Assembly (NCBI GenBank): GCA_035461245.1
Contig: DATHVP010000006.1
Location: 1-9,454, forward strand
Source of the DNA: SH-MAG3 sp035461245
GTDB lineage: Bacteria; Gemmatimonadota; Gemmatimonadetes; Longimicrobiales; RSA9
Direction of reading: 5' to 3'
Length of the DNA: 9,454 nucleotides
Below are positions 6,548-9,454 of the stretch, one piece after another (position 1 is the first letter of the stretch; each line of letters begins with the position of its first letter). Below the pieces are notes generated by a model. The model searched no databases. It had not been told where the DNA came from and saw only the letters and a program-made list of their open reading frames with translations. Made by a program: the position numbers and the translations under genes.

Positions 6548-7699
6548 TCAGTTCTCAAGCAGCGCTGCGACGGAGCGGTCGTAGGCGACAGGATGCACGA
6601 GTACGTTGCCATCCTCCGGCAGGCGCAACTCCACGGGACGGTCGCGAACGGCCCGCCGGAATCCCTTCCCCTCGAGGATCCGGTGCACGTAGACGCGACG
6701 GGTGACCACCATGACCACGGCCAGCACCGGCACGGCTACGAACAGGCCTACCAGGTGGAGCAGGTGCGCCATGATGAGCACGGCCAGGATGGACAGCACC
6801 GGTGGCAGCTTCACCTGGCGCTCCATGATCATGGGCGAGACGACGTTCGCCTCGAACGTCTGCACGAACACGCCCAGCAGCAGCACCCAGATCGTCTGCG
6901 TGATGCTGCCGGTGCCGAGTACGAACAATGCGGGCAGGGCCGTGGAGAAGAGCGTGCCGAAGAACGGCACGATGGCGGTGGCGCCGGCGAAGAAGCCGAA
7001 GGCGAGGGCGTAGGGTACGCCCAGCAGTTCGAGGCCGATCCATGTGAGCACCCCCAGCACGGTCATACCCAGGATCTGCCCGACGATCCAGGCGCGGAGG
7101 GTGCCGCCCACGTCGCTCAGGATGTCCCGCACGAGTTCACGGTGCACCGGCGGTGCCAGCAGGATGAAACCTTCCCGGTACAGTCCCGGCCGCAGCGCCA
7201 GGTAGATCCCCATCACGAGCACGCTGATGATATGGATGAGGAACGTGAGCCCGCTGAACAGGTAGGGTACGACATCGCCGAACCAGGTACCGATCTGGGC
7301 GACAACGATGCCGGTGTACGTCTGTCCCTCCTCGAGCCGCCCCAGTACCTGGCCGATCATGGGCGACCGGTCCGCGGCGGCGGCCAGTTCCGCCTCCCAC
7401 CGGGCCATGAGTGCCGGCATGGCCGTGATGAGCTCCTGCGCCTGCAGCACCACCGGCGGCACGACGACCCACAGGACCGCCGCGCCTGCCACCAGTGTCA
7501 GCAGGAGGGCAAGGAAAAGGCCGGCCGTGCGCGGCACGGCCAGCCTGGTCCGGATGGCGTCCGTGACCGCCGACAGGTAGATGGCGAACAGGACGCCGAT
7601 GAAGAAAAGCAGCAGCACCTGCGCGATGCTGTACAGGAAGTACAGCACGAGCAGGGCGGCAACGGCCGCTACGAAGACCGCATAGGGCCGCCTGCCCAC
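6548..7699 (-). CDS. AI-2E family (PerM/YdiK-type) polytopic membrane protein
   Basis: Inner-membrane protein of 383 aa, within the usual 340-400 aa. Hydrophobic segments lie around residues 8-48 (two helices), 58-85, 150-170, 205-228, 230-262, 266-288 and 300-333, with a soluble stretch at 86-148. This is the AI-2E layout. Diagnostic stretches are TAIVPFFGTL (241-250), corresponding to the family G-P-I-x-P-F-x-G region, and VSPMIMERQVKLPPVLSIL (287-305), the conserved block before the last helices. The cytoplasmic tail (334-383) is basic, then mixed. Members have been linked to autoinducer-2 export (TqsA) and to Na+/H+ antiport, but most are uncharacterised, so substrate is open. The start is a GTG at 7699, 5 bp after the PspA stop, with purine-rich GAGGACGAGG upstream, partly within the end of pspA. 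This spacing implies translational coupling with PspA and suggests a membrane-homeostasis role. Confidence 0.9.
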   Translation of the reverse strand: MGRRPYAVFVAAVAALLVLYFLYSIAQVLLLFFIGVLFAIYLSAVTDAIRTRLAVPRTAGLFLALLLTLVAGAAVLWVVVPPVVLQAQELITAMPALMARWEAELAAAADRSPMIGQVLGRLEEGQTYTGIVVAQIGTWFGDVVPYLFSGLTFLIHIISVLVMGIYLALRPGLYREGFILLAPPVHRELVRDILSDVGGTLRAWIVGQILGMTVLGVLTWIGLELLGVPYALAFGFFAGATAIVPFFGTLFSTALPALFVLGTGSITQTIWVLLLGVFVQTFEANVVSPMIMERQVKLPPVLSILAVLIMAHLLHLVGLFVAVPVLAVVMVVTRRVYVHRILEGKGFRRAVRDRPVELRLPEDGNVLVHPVAYDRSVAALLEN

Positions 7700-7704
7700 A
7701 GGCG

Positions 7705-8478
7705 TCAGGCCTCGTCCTCGATCTCCGCGTCGTGCACGGGGCCATCCTCCTGGCCGCCGGTGCCCAGCCGCTTGCGGTCCTGCTCGCCGCTGCCGGCCGG
7801 CAGACTCATGCCCATCTTCTGCTTCAGTTCCAGCAGCCGGAAGTCCACCGATTCCTCGGCGGGCTTGAGCCTCGAGAATTCCCGCTCCAGCGTGTCGCCG
7901 GACAGCGCCTCGGCGACCTCGGCGGACGCCAGCGTGCGACGCTCCGTCTCCTCGATCTTCTCGGCCATCCGCTCGAAGGTCGAGAACGCAGACTGATCGT
8001 TCAGCCCCGCCATGGTCTCGTGGATCCGCTTCTGCGCCTGCGCCCGCTTCTGCTTGGCCACCAGCAGGTTCTTCTTGCGCTTGGCCTCCTCGATCCGGTC
8101 ATTGAGTTGCCGCAGCGCGTCCTTCAGCCGGTCCGTCTCCTCGGCCTGTCGCCGCCACGTCTCCTCCAGGTGCAGGGCCCGCTCGCCGTGCTCCTGCTGC
8201 CGCATCAGCGCCTGCTTCGCCAGGTCGTCCCGGCCTTCCCGCACCGCCAGCATGGCCCGGTGCTCCCAGTCGTTGGCCAGCTTCTGCTCATCGCCCAGCT
8301 GAGCCTTCAGCTTGCGCTCGTCGGCTATCGCAACAGCGACCTCCTGCTTAGCCTTCGCCAGCTGCTCACGCATGTCAATGAGCACCTGGTTGAGCATCTT
8401 CTCCGGGTTCTCCGCCCGCGCGATGGCGTCATTGATGTTGGACCGGAGCAGTGTCGACAGCTTCTGGAATATTCCCAT
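7705..8478 (-). CDS. pspA: PspA/IM30 (Vipp1) family membrane-protecting protein
   Basis: Peripheral inner-membrane protein of the ESCRT-III-like PspA/Vipp1 superfamily, which assembles on stressed membranes and limits proton leakage. The 257 aa are slightly more than typical PspA (about 220-230). MGIFQKLSTLLRSNINDAI (1-19) is the amphipathic membrane-binding helix; NPEKMLNQVLIDM (24-36) is the conserved start of helix 2; residues 37-190 form a long charged coiled coil rich in E, K, R and Q (NDWEHRAMLAVREGRDDLA at 69-87 is typical). DQSAFSTFERMAEKIEE (161-177) is the conserved region near the end. The tail (225-257) is a low-complexity acidic extension, IEDEA at the end, unlike the classical proteobacterial protein. 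The ATG at 8478 has AGGGG 8 nt upstream and follows the upstream stop by 5 bp. No pspF, pspB or pspC is in the window, so regulation must differ from the E. coli system. Confidence 0.93.
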   Translation of the reverse strand: MGIFQKLSTLLRSNINDAIARAENPEKMLNQVLIDMREQLAKAKQEVAVAIADERKLKAQLGDEQKLANDWEHRAMLAVREGRDDLAKQALMRQQEHGERALHLEETWRRQAEETDRLKDALRQLNDRIEEAKRKKNLLVAKQKRAQAQKRIHETMAGLNDQSAFSTFERMAEKIEETERRTLASAEVAEALSGDTLEREFSRLKPAEESVDFRLLELKQKMGMSLPAGSGEQDRKRLGTGGQEDGPVHDAEIEDEA

Positions 8479-8483
8479 GTGCG

Positions 8484-8909
8484 CTACCCCTGTTCCGCCG
8501 GCGCCGCCGCGCCCTGCTCGATGATGGACGCCAGCTCCGGCACCTGCGTGGCCGCCGCCATGCTCAGGCTCTCATAGCTGCTCTGCAGCTCCGCAAAGTC
8601 CAGCGTCTCCAGCTCCAGCGCGTCCGACAGCACCACCTCTTCGCCCTCGATGCCGTAGCTGCCATGGACGATGTCCGTGGCGTTCAGCTCCAGCATGCGC
8701 CGGTAGAAGGTGGCCAGCCGCGTGTCGTCCGCCGGCCGCGGCAGGTCCATCACCTTGATCCGCAGCAGCACCACCGGTGGCGCGTAGTTGACGACGACGG
8801 GCGCAATGCCGTCGTCGCCGGACTTCAGGACCCACATGGATTCCTCGACCTCCTGAAGGTCCAGGTCCATACGGATCAGATAGCTTTCCAGGTCGTCTCG
8901 TGTGATCAT
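8484..8909 (-). CDS. Small CesT/YbjN-like (type III chaperone-fold) protein, probable PspA partner
   Basis: Small acidic soluble protein of 141 aa with no signal peptide or membrane segment. MITRDDLESYLIRMDLDLQEVEESMWVL (1-28, helix then strand), a central beta region (VVVNYAPPVVLLRIKVMDLP, 38-57) and ATFYRRMLELNATDIVHGSYGIEGEEVVLSDALELETL (66-103) follow the alpha-beta-beta-alpha-beta-beta plan of the CesT/Tir chaperone and YbjN folds. In these, a helix with an L-N motif precedes paired strands around a G-x-Y/F turn. After about residue 120 comes a variable Ala-rich tail. The assignment to that fold is by pattern, moderate confidence. It is the first gene of the PspA operon, 5 bp before PspA; CesT-like proteins have, as I recall, been noted beside PspA in several phyla. 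A chaperone or regulator role towards PspA is inference. The ATG at 8909 begins the conserved MITRDDLE segment; no strong ribosome site precedes it. Confidence 0.78.
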   Translation of the reverse strand: MITRDDLESYLIRMDLDLQEVEESMWVLKSGDDGIAPVVVNYAPPVVLLRIKVMDLPRPADDTRLATFYRRMLELNATDIVHGSYGIEGEEVVLSDALELETLDFAELQSSYESLSMAAATQVPELASIIEQGAAAPAEQG

Positions 8910-8969
8910 CGCGATGCCCGGTTCACGGTTTCACGGCCCCAGCGCCAATGGCTGAAACCTACTATGACA

Positions 8970-8997
8970 TGACGGGATCGTCACGCCTGTTGTTTCA
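8970..8997 (-). promoter_or_regulatory. Candidate ECF-sigma promoter for the CesT-like/PspA operon
   Basis: On the minus strand TGAAAC (8997-8992) is separated by 17 nt from CGTCA (8974-8970). This fits the -35 AAC and -10 CGT elements shared by many extracytoplasmic-function sigma factors; the Bacillus SigW and SigM consensus is TGAAAC-N16-CGTA/CGTC, and B. subtilis pspA is a SigW target. Transcription would start near 8963, leaving a leader of about 55 nt before the ATG at 8909. No sigma-factor gene is in the window. With so short a motif, chance is possible. Confidence 0.4.
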
Positions 8998-9101
8998 GGG
9001 GACAGCCACGGGAACGATCGTGGCGGCGGCGGAGAAACGGCCAGATACTGAATCCGGCCCGCCAGACCGACGTCAAGGCACCGGTCTCCAGGGCAGGCGT
9101 T

Positions 9102-9147
9102 GCCCGCCTCATGTCGCCCGCCTCATGTCGCCCGCCTCATGTCGCCC
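9102..9147. repeat. 14-bp tandem repeat, three perfect copies plus 4 bp
   Basis: gcccgcctcatgtc occurs at 9102-9115, 9116-9129 and 9130-9143, followed by gccc. The copies are identical, so the expansion is recent or maintained. A diverged form with transitions (cccgtctcacgtcg) reappears at 9385-9407 on the other side of the hairpin pair. Confidence 0.95.
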
Positions 9148-9165
9148 CGCGTTCACGCCGGCGCA

Positions 9166-9221
9166 ACGTCGCGGACTGCACAAATCGCCGCCGTTGTCGG
9201 CGAGTGTGCAGTCCGCAACGT
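9166..9221. repeat. Hairpin 1: inverted repeat of gcggactgcaca
   Basis: gcggactgcaca (9171-9182) pairs perfectly with tgtgcagtccgc (9205-9216). After one mismatch (9170/9217) four more pairs extend it to 9166/9221. Inside the 22-nt interval cgccg (9186-9190) pairs with cggcg (9198-9202), giving a long stem with one small internal bulge. On the plus strand a T5 run (9223-9227) follows, but no plus-strand gene precedes it. Confidence 0.9.
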
Positions 9222-9248
9222 GTTTTTGCCCGGATTTGCGGGAAATCG

Positions 9249-9302
9249 CGTCGCGGACTGCACACTGACGCTGGAACATCTGAATTTGTGCAGTCCACGA
9301 CG
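9249..9302. repeat. Hairpin 2: second copy of the gcggactgcaca inverted repeat
   Basis: ggactgcaca (9255-9264) pairs perfectly with tgtgcagtcc (9287-9296). After one mismatch (9254/9297) five further pairs reach 9249/9302. The arms repeat those of hairpin 1 exactly 82 bp later: the 16-mer cgtcgcggactgcaca occurs at 9167-9182 and 9249-9264. The interval is again 22 nt but with unrelated sequence, so the arms and not the loop are conserved. Confidence 0.9.
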
Positions 9303-9330
9303 GCGCTCGGCACCGCACCGGCGCCGCTCA

Positions 9331-9368
9331 CCACCCGGCCCGAATCACCACCCGGCCCGAATCACCAC
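9331..9368. repeat. 17-bp tandem duplication
   Basis: ccacccggcccgaatca is present at 9331-9347 and again, identical, at 9348-9364, followed by a partial third copy (ccac). It lies between hairpin 2 and the uvrA-like stop codon. It looks like a simple slippage duplication; no function is evident. Confidence 0.93.
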
Positions 9369-9384
9369 TTGACGCCACTCTCCA

Positions 9385-9407
9385 CCCGTCTCACGTCGCC
9401 CGTCTCA
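9385..9407. repeat. Diverged 14-bp repeat, about 1.6 copies
   Basis: cccgtctcacgtcg (9385-9398) followed by cccgtctca (9399-9407) keeps the 14-bp period and, apart from c/t changes, the sequence of the triplicate at 9102-9147. Its last bases include the stop codon of the uvrA-like gene. Confidence 0.7.
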
Positions 9408-9454
9408 GCCCACCGCCGCCAGCCCCAGCAGCTCGGAGAGGAACCGGCCCGTGT
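9405..9454 (-). CDS. uvrA: C-terminal tail of a gene, probably UvrA (cut by window edge)
   Basis: Partial gene entering from the high-coordinate edge and stopping with TGA at 9405-9407. The readable residues are TGRFLSELLGLAAVG, and the codon before them ends in AC, so it encodes H, Y, N or D. The UvrA subunit of the excision nuclease commonly ends in S-H/Y-T-G-x-F/Y-L-x-x-x-L, which this fits well. UvrA is the ATP-binding damage-recognition protein of nucleotide excision repair. With only 15 complete residues the call rests on the tail motif; another protein with a T-G-R-F-L ending cannot be excluded. It is transcribed towards the repeat region and the PspA operon. Confidence 0.55.
   Translation of the reverse strand, partial: TGRFLSELLGLAAVG

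Larger units (their letters stand above)
8910..9404. other. 495-bp non-coding region between the uvrA-like gene and the PspA operon
   Basis: This is the only gene-free stretch above 300 bp. I find no convincing coding sequence on either strand: the short open frames run across the repeats. From low to high coordinates it holds the leader and ECF-type promoter candidate (8970-8997), a small inverted repeat gccacg/cgtggc (9005-9010 and 9019-9024), a 14-bp triplicate (9102-9147), two matched hairpins (9166-9221 and 9249-9302), a 17-bp tandem pair (9331-9368) and a diverged 14-bp copy (9385-9407). The density of repeats suggests an extragenic-repeat site rather than degraded genes. Confidence 0.75.

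Noticed and set aside
6593..7996. Plus-strand open frame of 467 codons antisense to the AI-2E and pspA genes
   Set aside because: The composition is dominated by His, Gln, Arg and Asp, mirror codons of a hydrophobic membrane protein; no homology pattern.
8928..8958. Other TGAAAC motifs (minus 8933-8928 and plus 8953-8958) as promoter boxes
   Set aside because: Neither has a CGT element at 16-17 nt; the minus one would place the start inside the first gene, and the plus one would transcribe into the repeat region with no gene.
9166..9227. Hairpin 1 plus T5 as a Rho-independent terminator
   Set aside because: The T run follows the stem only on the plus strand, where no gene is transcribed towards it, and it starts several bases after the stem. 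On the minus strand, the direction of the uvrA-like gene, no T tract follows either hairpin.
9109..9318. Minus-strand 69-codon open frame across the hairpins
   Set aside because: Its sequence is the translation of the inverted repeats (CAVRD, VADCT), lacks a ribosome site and has no gene-like composition. Similar small ORFs called over repeats are usually artefacts.
9102..9407. CRISPR-like array
   Set aside because: Repeats are 14 or 17 bp in direct tandem without spacers, and the hairpin arms occur only twice; no cas genes.

Overview
The window is GC-rich bacterial DNA in which every gene I can support lies on the minus strand, so transcription runs from high to low coordinates. Two putative lipoproteins with lipobox cysteines, a PspA-family protein, a sodium/solute symporter and a GlcN-6-P deaminase fused to a PIG-L deacetylase suggest a Gram-negative-type envelope. 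One putative promoter (near 5893-5925) resembles the Bacteroidota -33/-7 type. The base composition and gene types would suit a high-GC lineage such as Gemmatimonadota or Rhodothermota, but this placement is an inference. I see no transposase, integrase, phage gene, rRNA, tRNA or CRISPR array.

Layout in transcription order. (1) 9405-9454 is the last 16 or so codons of a gene whose tail resembles the UvrA C-terminus. (2) 8910-9404 is a 495-bp non-coding stretch. It holds two matched hairpins 82 bp apart, a triplicated 14-bp repeat, a duplicated 17-bp repeat and, near its downstream end, a candidate ECF-sigma promoter. (3) 8909-5961 is a four-gene envelope-stress-like operon with gaps of 5, 5 and 8 bp: a small CesT/YbjN-like protein, PspA/IM30, an AI-2E-family (PerM-like) membrane protein and an unrecognised lipoprotein. 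(4) 5859-153 is an amino-sugar and probably cell-wall salvage operon: a serine-hydrolase lipoprotein of the beta-lactamase fold, a NagB-PIG-L fusion, an SSS-family symporter and a BadF/GlcNAc-kinase-type sugar kinase. (5) 120-1 is the first 40 codons of tyrosyl-tRNA synthetase.

How the genes may work together. In the salvage operon, the symporter would import an amino sugar (GlcNAc, MurNAc or a small muropeptide/chitin fragment). The ASKHA-fold kinase would make the 6-phosphate. The fusion protein could remove the acetyl group with its PIG-L half and deaminate/isomerise GlcN-6-P to fructose-6-P with its NagB half, which would explain why no nagA is seen here. The serine hydrolase would act on peptidoglycan-derived material outside the cytoplasmic membrane. 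In the stress operon, PspA would protect the inner membrane, with the small CesT-like protein as its likely partner. The functional links in both operons are inferred from gene content and spacing.

Nothing here is certainly a new system. The points most worth a second look are the twin 82-bp-spaced hairpins, the fused deaminase/deacetylase with a changed active-site position, and the CesT-like/PspA/AI-2E/lipoprotein set behind an ECF-type promoter candidate.
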